Counted from the stretch's first letter, positions 50,098-59,928 are shown. The stretch is DNA of 64,000 nucleotides from Propionispora vibrioides (GCF_900110485.1 NZ_FODY01000004.1:124001-188000), one strand, 5' to 3'. A program made the numbers and translations. The notes: generated from the sequence alone by a model not told the origin.

Positions 50098-51406
50098 CTT
50101 TGCACCTTCTCACTATATAAAGAGATTTACCCCGGGGACTCTTGACTAAATCCTCGACTTGTTGAACTTTGAACTTTATCAAACCAGCAGAGCGAAATGT
50201 TGCTTCCGCCATCATTTTTTCTTTACGTTGTTTAGAAAGCTTATCCTCACAAATTACTTTAATGATTGCTTCTCCTGGAATCTCTTGATAGTATTGAAAC
50301 CCCAAAACCTCATCAAATGCATCTGAGTGACTATTAATTGCAGCTATAGTAATGTGTTGCCCATCACGCCCCAATAAATACTCGTGAGTCCGTCCAACAA
50401 TATTTTCTATAACTCTGTGATTGCGTCCACACAAACACTTTTCTTTTCCAAGCTCAACTATGTCATCGGTTTTATATCTAATTAATACAGTAGCCTTATT
50501 AACAAAACTTGTGCTAACTAAGTTAGCAATTCCTTCCGTTACGGGGTTATTATCATCATCAAGATATTCTGTATAACTATACTCTTCAAATTCATGTAAT
50601 CTACCTAATTCACACTGACCAATAATGGTCGCCTGTTCACAATTTCCATATTTATTAAACACTTTTACACCTGAAAAAGCTTGGGATATTACCTCTTTTT
50701 GCTCCATGGACACAGTTTCAGATGATAAAAAAATAGCTTTCAAATTAGGCAATATCGGTTTTAAAGAATTATTAATTATCCATTTTGCTAAAAAAAGAAT
50801 AGCAGATGGATATGCTTCGATAAAATTGGGGCAAAAGCTCTCAAGTAACCGGACATATTCTACTGCATTCTTTTCTATCAAATGAAATGCTGATAAAAAT
50901 AATGTATCTGATGTTTTTTGAAATATTCCCTTCTGAATCACTAAGCCTCTTATCCGAGCACGCTTATCAAAAAAATTTATCCTACCCCAATTATATTGTC
51001 TCCACTCATAAGCATAAGTAAGTGGATATGTTACATTTTTTTGTAAATAGAAACCTAGCGGAGTTCCTGTAGAGCCACCAGTTGTAACATACTCTAACTG
51101 ACTAGATTTCATTTTTTTTGAAGTCAAGCCAGCTAGATTATTTCGAACTATCTCCTTTGTTAAAAAAGGAAGACACTTAATTTGGTCGAAATAACGTAAA
51201 CGTTCAGGGTTAAAACCAGTTTGATTAAATATCTCTCTATAGTACCCGCAATTTTCATACGCATATATACACAAATCTTGTAATCTTTTCATTTTTAATG
51301 ACTGTAATTGATCTTGCGAATATTTCTCAGAGCGTTTCAGCAAAAATCTTTCTTTAATAAATACAGGATTTACTAAAAATTTAACTACTGGATTTATTCT
51401 AATCAA
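50090..51406 (-). CDS. PaaK/CapK-like adenylate-forming enzyme
   Basis: 438 residues. The phenylacetate-CoA ligase fold is shown by LEYVTTGGSTGTPLGFYLQ (ATP loop), FLSSETVSMEQKEVISQAF, FNKYGNCEQATIIGQCE and VLIRYKTDDIVEL. The CapK branch occurs in capsule loci and presumably activates a carboxylic acid that is attached to the glycan. TTG 51406 has GGGTGA before it. It overlaps the DUF362 gene by 8 bases, so the two are produced together. Substrate unknown. Confidence 0.9.
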   Translation of the reverse strand: MIRINPVVKFLVNPVFIKERFLLKRSEKYSQDQLQSLKMKRLQDLCIYAYENCGYYREIFNQTGFNPERLRYFDQIKCLPFLTKEIVRNNLAGLTSKKMKSSQLEYVTTGGSTGTPLGFYLQKNVTYPLTYAYEWRQYNWGRINFFDKRARIRGLVIQKGIFQKTSDTLFLSAFHLIEKNAVEYVRLLESFCPNFIEAYPSAILFLAKWIINNSLKPILPNLKAIFLSSETVSMEQKEVISQAFSGVKVFNKYGNCEQATIIGQCELGRLHEFEEYSYTEYLDDDNNPVTEGIANLVSTSFVNKATVLIRYKTDDIVELGKEKCLCGRNHRVIENIVGRTHEYLLGRDGQHITIAAINSHSDAFDEVLGFQYYQEIPGEAIIKVICEDKLSKQRKEKMMAEATFRSAGLIKFKVQQVEDLVKSPRGKSLYIVRRCKGE

Positions 51407-51412
51407 ATGTTT

Positions 51413-53572
51413 TCACCCAATTTCATTGGATTTCAACCTTAATTTTGCCTCTACCTCAAATGCAATTTCCATTGCTTGTACTTGCTGCCACAAAGGTATC
51501 GGCCATTCGCCGCCACTCCGGATAGTTTTCGCCAATATTTCAACTTCTTCATATTGGCCTTTTTCACTTAACTTTGTTTGTAAAGAGTTAATTTTAGTGC
51601 CTACCGCTTGCAATGATTTATAATCATCCATAACCAATACTTTCCCATCAAAAAAGACTTCCATTTGTTCCTTCGGATAATCCTTTGCCCCCAACGCCGT
51701 ATAGGTCAATGTTGCTACAGAACCATCCTCATAAGACACAGTAGCAACAAAATTGTCACTAGGACTGTAATACGCCGTCACAGGCACTATGGATTGTGCC
51801 TGAACATCCCGCACCTTACTATTCGTGAGGAAGTTAAATAAATCATAAATATGACAGGCTTCACCGATATTGCGCCCGCCCCCTTCTTCGGTATGAACCC
51901 AATGATTCAGCGGAATATGCCCTGCATTCATTCGATAGTTAATCATCAGGGGATTTGTCCGCCCCGAAGTCAGTTGATACATCGCTTGAGCATAACGCGA
52001 GAAACGACGATTAAATCCCGTCAATAAAACAGGAGCTGTTTTGTCAGTTGGTAAGGATTCATAAAAGTTTTTAATCTTAACCAATTCTTCATTTGATAGC
52101 GCAAGAGGTTTCTCGACCAATACATGTTTTCCCGCTCTCAATGCCTGCAATGCCATATTCGTATGTAAATTATGCCGGGTAGCAATAACAATTAAATCAA
52201 TATTCGAATCATTTAATAACTCTTGATAATCTGTGGTTGAATATTCTGCTTCAAATTGACTGGCGACTGCTTTCGCGTTATGCCCAGTCCGACTCATAAT
52301 CGCTTTTAAATGAAAATAGTCTGACAACGATTTTATATTAGGTAAATGCATTCCTTTCGCAAAACCACCTGCTCCAGCCAATGCAACCCCTATCTTACCT
52401 TCTACTTTACCTTTTGCTAAAAGATTATAAACTTTTCTGCTAGTAGCCAACTTCTCCCTTGGATACTCTAACAATACGATCATGGGCCTATCCTGACCGC
52501 TTTTTAAAGCTTCATATGCCTCAGTAGCCTGTTCAATCGAATAAGTTTTTTGAATTAGTAGATTAACCTGGATTTTTCCTTCCGAAACAAGCTTTAAATA
52601 TTCCACCATATTACGATTTTCGGTCCAACGGACATATCCAATGGGGTAATCCAATCCCTTTTCTTCATAGTTTTCATCATAGCGCCCCGGACCGTAGGAA
52701 GAAGAAATAAAAAAATCCAGTTCTTTCTGATAGAAGTCAGCACGGTTTAAGTGCAAACCAACGTCACCAACCAGCACGACCCGCCCCTTTCGACGGCACA
52801 TCTTGAAAGCAGTAGACACTACTGTATCTGAAAGGGTCGCTGCTGTTATAATAACACCGTCGGCACCATTTCCATCCGTCAGGCGATGTACCTGCTCAAT
52901 ATCTAAACCATCCTCAGGATGTAATCCATAATCCAAACCCAATTGACAGGCTAGATCAATTCTATTGTGATCTATTTCAACTCCAATAACACGGCAGCCA
53001 TTGGCTTTCAGTAACTGAACTGTCAATTGTCCAATAATCCCCAGTCCAATGACTACAAAAGTCTCTCCCAATGTGGGACTACCTCGACGCACTCCCTGCA
53101 TAGCGATAGCACCAAGTGTCACCGTACTAGCTTTGTCTGAATCCAAACTATCAGGAATTTTCACGACTAAGTTGCGTGGGACAGATATATATTCCGCATG
53201 AAAAGCACACTGTGCACCAGCACAAGCCACATAGTCACCTGGCTTAAGATCGCAAACCCCCTCTCCGCATTCCACAATTACACCAGCTGCGGAATACCCG
53301 GTAGGATTGCCGCTAGAAAGCTTTCCAGCTACTACACTTTTCGTTTTTTCAATTCCCTGTGACATAACCATGTCAAAGACTTTTTTTACTTTTTCCGGCT
53401 GCTGCAAGGCTTTCTTCCATAAAGGTATGCCGCTTCCCTTTACCCCACTTATTTCAGTACCGGCTGAAATGCAAGAATACTCAACTCTGACTAAAACAGT
53501 ACCTGCTGACGCCTGTGGTGCCGGAACCTCTTCTACTACAACTTGCCCTTGTTTTACAATAACTTGTTTCAT
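51413..53572 (-). CDS. Bidomain oxidoreductase: zinc alcohol dehydrogenase plus Gfo/Idh/MocA
   Basis: About 719 residues. Residues 1 to about 375 are a medium-chain dehydrogenase: VLVRVEYSCISAGTEISGVK, GLGIIGQLTVQLLKANGC (NAD loop), VVLVGDVGLH. Residues about 393-719 are a Gfo/Idh/MocA domain: IGVALAGAGGFAKGMHLPNI and HVLVEKPLALSNEELVKIKN. Such fusions recur in polysaccharide loci with heparinase II/III genes; the joint reaction is unknown but implies two redox steps on one nucleotide sugar. ATG 53572 overlaps the wecC stop in ATGA; the frame to 53578 is equally open but starts inside wecC. Confidence 0.93.
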   Translation of the reverse strand: MKQVIVKQGQVVVEEVPAPQASAGTVLVRVEYSCISAGTEISGVKGSGIPLWKKALQQPEKVKKVFDMVMSQGIEKTKSVVAGKLSSGNPTGYSAAGVIVECGEGVCDLKPGDYVACAGAQCAFHAEYISVPRNLVVKIPDSLDSDKASTVTLGAIAMQGVRRGSPTLGETFVVIGLGIIGQLTVQLLKANGCRVIGVEIDHNRIDLACQLGLDYGLHPEDGLDIEQVHRLTDGNGADGVIITAATLSDTVVSTAFKMCRRKGRVVLVGDVGLHLNRADFYQKELDFFISSSYGPGRYDENYEEKGLDYPIGYVRWTENRNMVEYLKLVSEGKIQVNLLIQKTYSIEQATEAYEALKSGQDRPMIVLLEYPREKLATSRKVYNLLAKGKVEGKIGVALAGAGGFAKGMHLPNIKSLSDYFHLKAIMSRTGHNAKAVASQFEAEYSTTDYQELLNDSNIDLIVIATRHNLHTNMALQALRAGKHVLVEKPLALSNEELVKIKNFYESLPTDKTAPVLLTGFNRRFSRYAQAMYQLTSGRTNPLMINYRMNAGHIPLNHWVHTEEGGGRNIGEACHIYDLFNFLTNSKVRDVQAQSIVPVTAYYSPSDNFVATVSYEDGSVATLTYTALGAKDYPKEQMEVFFDGKVLVMDDYKSLQAVGTKINSLQTKLSEKGQYEEVEILAKTIRSGGEWPIPLWQQVQAMEIAFEVEAKLRLKSNEIG

Positions 53573-54840
53573 TGCCACATACCTCGAGTATCGATAATAA
53601 ATTTCTCTTTAAGCATAGTCAAATCCACATCAGAAAAAGCTTTATGATTGACTAGCAGCACAACAATATCGGCCTCATGAATAGCGGTCATCGTTGAAGA
53701 AAGCTGAACATTTTCATTCTCTCTAAGTTGTTCTGGTAATTGCGTAACATGGGGCTCAACAATCAAAATCCGATAGGAAAGATTTTCAGACAACTTGGTA
53801 ACAATTTGAACCGCAGGACTCTCCCTTAAATCATCAACATCCGGTTTAAATGCCAAGCCCAAACATGCAATAACCGGCTTTTTAAATCTATCACTTAAAG
53901 TTATAATTTTATTAACAACATGCTGAGGCTTAAAATCGTTCACTTCTCTAGCCGTACGTATTAACTTTGATTTTTGTGGCACTGCATCCACAATAAACCA
54001 CGGATCAACAGCAATACAATGCCCACCTACACCTGGACCGGGTTGCAATATATTTACTCTTGGATGACGATTGGCTAGTTTAATAAGTTCCCATACGTTA
54101 ATATCCATATCCTCGCAAATAAGCGAAAGCTCATTGGCAAAGGCAATATTCACATCACGAAAGGCATTCTCCGTTAATTTAGACATTTCCGCTGTGCGTG
54201 AATCAGTTAACAATAATTCACCTTTTACAAACTTCTGATACAGCTCTTTAGTTTTTTGAGCCGACCTTTTTTCGATTCCCCCGATAATACGGTCATTCTC
54301 AACTAGCTCACGCAAAATCTGTCCTGGAAGTACACGTTCCGGACAATGGGCTAGATATACAGTTTGATTCTGCTCACCATTTAATACAACGCCTCGATTG
54401 GCAATACATAAATCGGGACGAATTTCTCTTAACCACTCACCAATTCTTTCAGTGGTTCCTACCGGACTGGTTGACTCCAAAATGATTAAATTGCCTAATT
54501 CCATCAAAGGAGCAATTGTTCTTACGGCATGCTGAATATACGATAAGTCCGGTTTATGCCCATCTGTAAAAGGTGTCGGAACAGCTATAATAAAAACATC
54601 AGCCCTTTGAGGTTCGTAAAAGGCTCTTAACCTACCACTTTGTACCGCCGCCTTTACCATTACATCAAGATCTGGTTCATAGATGTGAACCCGTCCACGA
54701 TTAATCATGTCTACAGTTTGTTCATTTACATCTACACCATATACCTCAAATCCTTTTGTCGCTAATAAGCTTGCTGTTGGCAACCCTATATATCCTAAAC
54801 CAATCACACATATTTTTTCTGTGTATAACTTTGTATTCAT
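53569..54840 (-). CDS. wecC: UDP-N-acetyl-D-mannosamine dehydrogenase
   Basis: About 423 residues. ICVIGLGYIGLPTASLLATK is the NAD loop. The stretch LAHCPERVLPGQILRELVEN, then SRTAEMSKLTENAFRDVNIA and NILQPGPGVGGHCIAVDPWF with the catalytic Cys, follows enterobacterial WecC almost word for word. It oxidises UDP-ManNAc to UDP-ManNAcA. The epimerase WecB that makes UDP-ManNAc is not in the window. ATG 54840 has TAGGTTG before it. It lies between the WbaP-like gene and the bidomain dehydrogenase. Confidence 0.95.
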   Translation of the reverse strand: MNTKLYTEKICVIGLGYIGLPTASLLATKGFEVYGVDVNEQTVDMINRGRVHIYEPDLDVMVKAAVQSGRLRAFYEPQRADVFIIAVPTPFTDGHKPDLSYIQHAVRTIAPLMELGNLIILESTSPVGTTERIGEWLREIRPDLCIANRGVVLNGEQNQTVYLAHCPERVLPGQILRELVENDRIIGGIEKRSAQKTKELYQKFVKGELLLTDSRTAEMSKLTENAFRDVNIAFANELSLICEDMDINVWELIKLANRHPRVNILQPGPGVGGHCIAVDPWFIVDAVPQKSKLIRTAREVNDFKPQHVVNKIITLSDRFKKPVIACLGLAFKPDVDDLRESPAVQIVTKLSENLSYRILIVEPHVTQLPEQLRENENVQLSSTMTAIHEADIVVLLVNHKAFSDVDLTMLKEKFIIDTRGMWQ

Positions 54841-54872
54841 ACAAATCAACCTATCTATTTTATTTAATATGC

Positions 54873-56348
54873 TTAATAAGCACCTTTACGTTTTAACACA
54901 ATACCTACCGTTTTTATTAATAAGATAATATCCAACCATAACGACCAATTGCGAACATACCAAGAATCCATCTCAACCCGTTCAGAATACCCTACGTCAT
55001 TCCGGCCACTCACTTGCCATATGCCGGTAATACCCGGACGTACCAAATAATAATCGTTAATATACTTTCCATATCGTTCTACTTCAACATCAACTATTGG
55101 ACGCGGACCAACCAGACTCATTTCACCTTTTAACACATTAAGAAATTGTGGCAATTCGTCTAAACTGGTTTTCCGCAAAAACCGCCCTATTTTAGTAACA
55201 CGTGGGTCGTCTTTTAACTTAAAGTCCCGTTCCCATTCTTCCCGTGCTGCAGGATTATCCCGAAGGTATTGTTCTAGTACCTCGCGTGAATTATTCACCA
55301 TTGTCCTAAATTTATAACAAGGAAATTTTTTCCCTTTATACCCTACGCGCTTATGGGCAAAAATTACCGGACCAGGTGAATCTAGATAGATAATTACACC
55401 TATCAAAAAACAAAGCGGCGCAACCAAAGCAACGCCAATAATAGTGCAGAAACAATCAAATAGCAATTTTAAAGCTCGATTATGGATTTGACTCAAATTG
55501 TTTTTTATTCTTAACAAGACAGTTTTTTCATTAAACAGTGTATCCAATTCCATACTTCCTACCGGTACACCCAACAAATCCGGTACAAAGGTAACATGAT
55601 TAACATAGGGTTGCAAACGATATACCAAATCCAGTAATTCTTCCCGTATTAATCCAGGAGCCGCAATCAACACATGTTTGACGCCTGCATTTTGTACGAT
55701 TGTCTCTGCTTGCGCAAAAGTACCGAGAACCGGATATCGTCCTGCCACACAGCTCTTTTGTGGTTGGTCTTCTATCAGTCCTACAATTTTATATCCCGAG
55801 CCGCCATTTTTTCTAAAAGATTCTAATAAAAGTTCTGCTGTTTTACCTGCTCCAACAAGAATAGTCGGCGCTTGCAGTGCTCCAATATTCATAACCATTT
55901 TTTTAAAGAAATAACGTCCAATTGCCAAATATCCGAAGCTAAAAAACCATAGCAACACAGTAAAAATGCGAGATACCTCTTTGACCGATCCACTAAAAAA
56001 CAATACAACCAAGGTCAGTAACATAGCATACAAGCTCGCTTTAAATAACCGAGCCGCCTGCTGCCAAAAATATAATTTGTTAATATATTTTCTATCAAAA
56101 TGCAAAAACAGCATAAACGCTGCTGGAATAATAACATAAATAAATACGTCAGGCACTATAAGATTGTCGTGAAGCAGAGGAATCAACTTGGCTCTTATGA
56201 AGAAAGCTGTCAAAGCAGCAGCAACAATCGCCAAGTAATCCATTAAGATAAAAGCCACTGATATAAAAAAAGATCTTAAATTATCCCAGGAAAGGGAACT
56301 CATCATTGACGGATTTACTCTAATAGTCGTATAACTTTGGTTATCCAT
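54873..56348 (-). CDS. WbaP-like undecaprenyl-phosphate sugar phosphotransferase
   Basis: 491 residues. Four to five N-terminal helices (about 30-135), a nucleotide-binding-like middle domain (IGALQAPTILVGAGKTAELL), a re-entrant helix near 290-330 and the C-terminal bacterial sugar transferase domain: KRVGYKGKKFPCYKFRTM, DDPRVTKIGRFLRKTSLDEL, GEMSLVGPRPIVDVEVERYG, YLVRPGITGIWQVSGRND. It starts the repeat unit by moving a sugar-1-phosphate (often galactose or glucose) onto undecaprenyl phosphate. GGGAG precedes the ATG. First gene after the 156-base gap behind wzy; a leader with a TTATTG-N17-TATAAA promoter-like pair is visible. Confidence 0.94.
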   Translation of the reverse strand: MDNQSYTTIRVNPSMMSSLSWDNLRSFFISVAFILMDYLAIVAAALTAFFIRAKLIPLLHDNLIVPDVFIYVIIPAAFMLFLHFDRKYINKLYFWQQAARLFKASLYAMLLTLVVLFFSGSVKEVSRIFTVLLWFFSFGYLAIGRYFFKKMVMNIGALQAPTILVGAGKTAELLLESFRKNGGSGYKIVGLIEDQPQKSCVAGRYPVLGTFAQAETIVQNAGVKHVLIAAPGLIREELLDLVYRLQPYVNHVTFVPDLLGVPVGSMELDTLFNEKTVLLRIKNNLSQIHNRALKLLFDCFCTIIGVALVAPLCFLIGVIIYLDSPGPVIFAHKRVGYKGKKFPCYKFRTMVNNSREVLEQYLRDNPAAREEWERDFKLKDDPRVTKIGRFLRKTSLDELPQFLNVLKGEMSLVGPRPIVDVEVERYGKYINDYYLVRPGITGIWQVSGRNDVGYSERVEMDSWYVRNWSLWLDIILLIKTVGIVLKRKGAY

Positions 56349-56504
56349 GTTATTCGCTCCCTATCAACAAAATTGGACAAAATACTTTATAATTAACTTC
56401 GACAGAAACAATAACTTCCCTCCTGAAAAATATATATTCCAAAATATTCTCCAATAATTCCATATAACTCCAAATAGCAATTATTCTTAATTTGTATATA
56501 TATT

Positions 56505-57695
56505 CTACTTACTTAATTCATCCTTTTTTGCTAGGAAATCTAAATTTATCCCCGAACAACTAAGCCCTAAAAGGAACCAGTACATACGGGTTACCGCGGA
56601 ATTACCCGCGTTATACTCGGTGAAACCTTGTAATAAAAGACTAATAGTAACTAAAAAAATTGCTAATCCCCATAAATCTTTACGCTTAGAATAGCAGGTA
56701 TGGGCATAAAACAAAATATACCCAAATAAATATGTGAAACCCAAAAAGCCAACAATCCCTCTATCAGCCAAAACCTGCAAAAAATTATTATGTGCATGGC
56801 TTAATTTGGGTTCTTTAGCGTTCGGAGATATATATTGTTCTTTGTAGGCCTTCTCATAGTTACCGAGCCCCACTCCGGTGATAGGATGATCCAAAAACAT
56901 ATTCCATGCACTATGCCATATCAATAATCGCTCTGCATTAGATTGAAATTTATCGTCGTCAATAGTATCGATTCTATGTTTTAAAGAAGGACTGTGAAAA
57001 GCGATTATTCCTATAATCACGAATAAGGTAAACATTCCAAGTAGAATCTTGGGTTTTTTCTTGATATTAAGAAATCCGTAGAACAATAATGTTAATATAA
57101 CAGCAATCCACGCTCCTCTTGTCCCGTTATAGATTAAAGCAACTGTGGAAAAAATTAGAGCCATCCCAAAAACGATACGCCATCTCTTAGAAACCTCTCG
57201 ATCTTCAACAAAAAAAACCAGGATTAAAGGTATCATTTGCAATAAATATCCGGCTAAAGTCATTGGATGTTCACTAAATGCAAGCGCCCTATAATTACCA
57301 TGTATGCCTTGCCACATCGCACACACATCGGCAATAAACAAAGAAATAACCATAGCAATAAGTATATTGAATAATTGCCGTCGTTCCTTGACAAAACCTA
57401 TTACCAGAACAAATGGAAGCACCATACGTAATAACAAGGTTACTAATTCACCAATACCATTAAATGGCTGCACCGAAAAAGGTATTGACAAAAAGCCCGT
57501 CAGGAAAAACAGAATAATTGCCCTCTTTAATTTTGGATCTACAGTAAAAAGCAAAGGTTGCTTAACATGACGGATAATCGCACATAGAGCTGCAATGTAC
57601 AAAAATCCCGCTCCTATTTCCTTAAAAGTACTTGAGAACAGCGCATAAAATAACAATAGGTAATAAGCTGCATTATCTATGGTTGTAATCTTCAC
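56505..57695 (-). CDS. O-antigen polymerase/ligase family protein (Wzy-like)
   Basis: 396 residues with about 10-11 transmembrane helices. The Wzy_C/WaaL signature lies in ILVFFVEDREVSKRWRIVFG then VALIYNGTRGAWIAVILTLL, followed by the large periplasmic loop with FLDHPITGVGLGNYEKAY and the SHAHNNFLQVLADRGIVGFL motif. It either polymerises the flipped repeat units (Wzy) or ligates glycan to lipid A core (WaaL); the place next to the initiating transferase favours Wzy. GTG 57695 has AGAGGAGT before it. The 156 bases to the WbaP-like gene contain an unused GGAGGG site. Confidence 0.92.
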   Translation of the reverse strand: MKITTIDNAAYYLLLFYALFSSTFKEIGAGFLYIAALCAIIRHVKQPLLFTVDPKLKRAIILFFLTGFLSIPFSVQPFNGIGELVTLLLRMVLPFVLVIGFVKERRQLFNILIAMVISLFIADVCAMWQGIHGNYRALAFSEHPMTLAGYLLQMIPLILVFFVEDREVSKRWRIVFGMALIFSTVALIYNGTRGAWIAVILTLLFYGFLNIKKKPKILLGMFTLFVIIGIIAFHSPSLKHRIDTIDDDKFQSNAERLLIWHSAWNMFLDHPITGVGLGNYEKAYKEQYISPNAKEPKLSHAHNNFLQVLADRGIVGFLGFTYLFGYILFYAHTCYSKRKDLWGLAIFLVTISLLLQGFTEYNAGNSAVTRMYWFLLGLSCSGINLDFLAKKDELSK

Positions 57696-57751
57696 GTGAT
57701 AAACTCCTCTTACAAGTTAAGAATTGTATCAATTTTATCAGATAATTCGAA

Positions 57752-58831
57752 TCAAAGATTATCTCTGGCACTTTCATAAACATTACGAGTTTTTGTTACC
57801 ATTTCTTGAATATCATATTTCTTTGCATGCTGAATTCCACCTGCCTTTAATCGTACAGCCAGTTCAGTATTGCTCAATCCCCTAATTACAGCCTGAGCCA
57901 ATTTCTCCGGATCTTGTGGAGGAACTAAAAGACCTGTTTCTTCATCGGTAATGATTTCGGCAGTCCCCCCCGAATTAGCTGCTACAACAACCGCGCCCGC
58001 TGCCATGGCTTCCACTGTTACTAGACCAAAAGGTTCATTTAACGATGCCATGACAAAAACATCCAAGTCTTTCATGATTTCCGGGATATTGTTACGTTTG
58101 CCCAAAAAATGTACAGGCGCATTCGTTTTCTTTAATTGCGTAACATATTCACCGTCTCCAACAATAACAAAAACCACATCAGGACATTGGGATACTATTG
58201 CCGGAATACTTTCCAGAAAAGTAGCATGTCCCTTGCTAGGATGCACGCGTCCGACCATACCGACAATTTTGGTTGCTGGGGAAAGATTTAGCTCTTTCCC
58301 CAGCATACCCGGCTTTGCTGCATAAAATACATTTATATCTATGCCATTATGAATCACAGTTATCTTCTCTGACGGAAAAACCGAAATTCTACTTTTTACG
58401 GCTTGAGACACGGAAATAACCCGGTCTATTTTTTTATACAACCACCGGTGCAAAAGAGTCTCTTTTAACGGACTTAAAATATGCCTGGTGATGATCACCT
58501 TTAGATTAGGATAAAAACACTTAGCCAGAACTGCTATCCAATAATCCCGCCCATTATGTGCATGTATGATATCAACCGAATGTTCCCGACAATAATTAGC
58601 TATTCTCCAGGCACTTTTTATATCAATGGCTCCCTTGAGCGGTAAATTTAAAACCGGAATCTGTTCCTCCTTCGCCCTTTGATCAATAGCACTGCCGGAA
58701 CGGCATGCCAGCACCACGCTGTCTCCCAGTGCAAGCAATTGTTTGCAGAGCAGCAAGACATGAACTTCACCGCCCCCCCACATATTCATGGAGTTCATCT
58801 GCAGTACCTTTATTGATTTCGTCCGTCCCAC
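57752..58831 (-). CDS. Family 4 glycosyltransferase
   Basis: About 359 residues from GTG 58831; AGGAGG lies 8 bases before it, whereas ATG 58852 lacks a site. Acceptor side has VLQMNSMNMWGGGEVHVLLL and IIHAHNGRDYWIAVLAK. Donor side has TKIVGMVGRVHPSKGHATFL, VFVIVGDGEY and VMASLNEPFGLVTVEAMAAG with the two conserved Glu. Typical LPS or EPS transferase in the cytoplasm. It lies between the GT9 gene and wzy with a GC content like the flanks rather than the AT-rich middle. Confidence 0.94.
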   Translation of the reverse strand: MGRTKSIKVLQMNSMNMWGGGEVHVLLLCKQLLALGDSVVLACRSGSAIDQRAKEEQIPVLNLPLKGAIDIKSAWRIANYCREHSVDIIHAHNGRDYWIAVLAKCFYPNLKVIITRHILSPLKETLLHRWLYKKIDRVISVSQAVKSRISVFPSEKITVIHNGIDINVFYAAKPGMLGKELNLSPATKIVGMVGRVHPSKGHATFLESIPAIVSQCPDVVFVIVGDGEYVTQLKKTNAPVHFLGKRNNIPEIMKDLDVFVMASLNEPFGLVTVEAMAAGAVVVAANSGGTAEIITDEETGLLVPPQDPEKLAQAVIRGLSNTELAVRLKAGGIQHAKKYDIQEMVTKTRNVYESARDNL

Positions 58832-58885
58832 AAGTACTCCTCCTGTAATCAAGCATCATGTATACAACAGCCACTTTGCTCTATT

Positions 58886-59893
58886 TTAAATCCCCAGATC
58901 ATTAAAGGCAATATTGGTAGCTTCCAAAACCTGTTCCACACGAATATCCTGAATCAGGTTTCCACTTTGCGGCCTTACAGCCCATTCCGGATGTTGATAT
59001 GGTCCAATTCTTTTATAATTGGTAGGACCGACAAGCATTACGGTTCTTTTACCCGCTGCCAGCGCCGCATGCATTAACCCGGTATCTCCGCCAACTACAA
59101 CGGATGCCAAGGAAGCTAATCCAACAGAAGTAACAAAGTCAGCTTCTCCGGCAGCAACCGGGTAACGCCCGGCCACGTTGCTTAATTTTTCTCTTTCTGC
59201 AGGCCCTCCGCCAAAAATAATCTGCATTCCCCGTTCGTTCCAATAATCCGCGAGAGCCTCATAACATTCCAACGGCCATATCTTGCCGGCTACACCGTTA
59301 CCGGTAAAGGGCTGAATAAATAGCGTAGGCTTTTGCACCGAAAGTCCCCATTGCTGAAATAGCCTAGTAGCCTTGTTCATATTTTCCTGTGGAATAACAT
59401 ACTGATTTTTGACCGGAAAGCGGGTTAAGCCGCCCTTTTCCAAAAGCATCAAGTGCTGATCAATCAGATGAGTATCCTCCAGTTCTCTTATAAAGTAATT
59501 CGTATAAAACCATTGCCGTAACGGTTTTGGAGTTTTTATCGATCCCCAGCGATGCGGTATGCCGCTTAACCAAAGAAAAAAAGCATGCTCGCCATGACCG
59601 ACAAAATCAATAGCTAATTGGTAATGGTTCTGTTGGACCGTACGGTACAAATCTGAACTCATTTTCCATAGCTGGGAGATGCGCTTTGAAGCAAGATCTC
59701 TCTTTTTTATAATTAGAACCTGATCAAGCCCGGGAAAACCTTTTAGTACCTCGGCATAATTGTCCTTGACTAAAAAGCTGATTTTGCTGTTAGGGAAATT
59801 AGCCTTAAGCATATAAAAAGCAGGAAGAGTAAAAATAATGTCCCCAATAGCACCACGCCTGATCATCAAGATATTTTGTATACTGTCTTTCAC
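58886..59893 (-). CDS. Family 9 glycosyltransferase (heptosyltransferase-like)
   Basis: 335 residues, GTG 59893 behind AAGGAG. GT9 motifs: NILMIRRGAIGDIIFTLPAF, then TLFIQPFTGNGVAGKIWP and VVGGDTGLMHAALAAGKRTV with a following VGPTNYKRIGPY. The group includes WaaC/WaaF/WaaQ, which add heptose to LPS core, so this gene is the best hint in the window for an LPS-containing outer membrane. No heptose synthesis genes are visible, so the donor may be another sugar. Confidence 0.94.
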   Translation of the reverse strand: MKDSIQNILMIRRGAIGDIIFTLPAFYMLKANFPNSKISFLVKDNYAEVLKGFPGLDQVLIIKKRDLASKRISQLWKMSSDLYRTVQQNHYQLAIDFVGHGEHAFFLWLSGIPHRWGSIKTPKPLRQWFYTNYFIRELEDTHLIDQHLMLLEKGGLTRFPVKNQYVIPQENMNKATRLFQQWGLSVQKPTLFIQPFTGNGVAGKIWPLECYEALADYWNERGMQIIFGGGPAEREKLSNVAGRYPVAAGEADFVTSVGLASLASVVVGGDTGLMHAALAAGKRTVMLVGPTNYKRIGPYQHPEWAVRPQSGNLIQDIRVEQVLEATNIAFNDLGI

Positions 59894-59928
59894 AATAACA
59901 ATCTCCTTAATTTCAACATTAAAGCCAT

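Noticed and set aside
36794-58831. Idea of an RfaH/LoaP-type antitermination gene at the polysaccharide operon
   Set aside because: No NusG-like protein and no recognisable ops or EAR element was found in the window.
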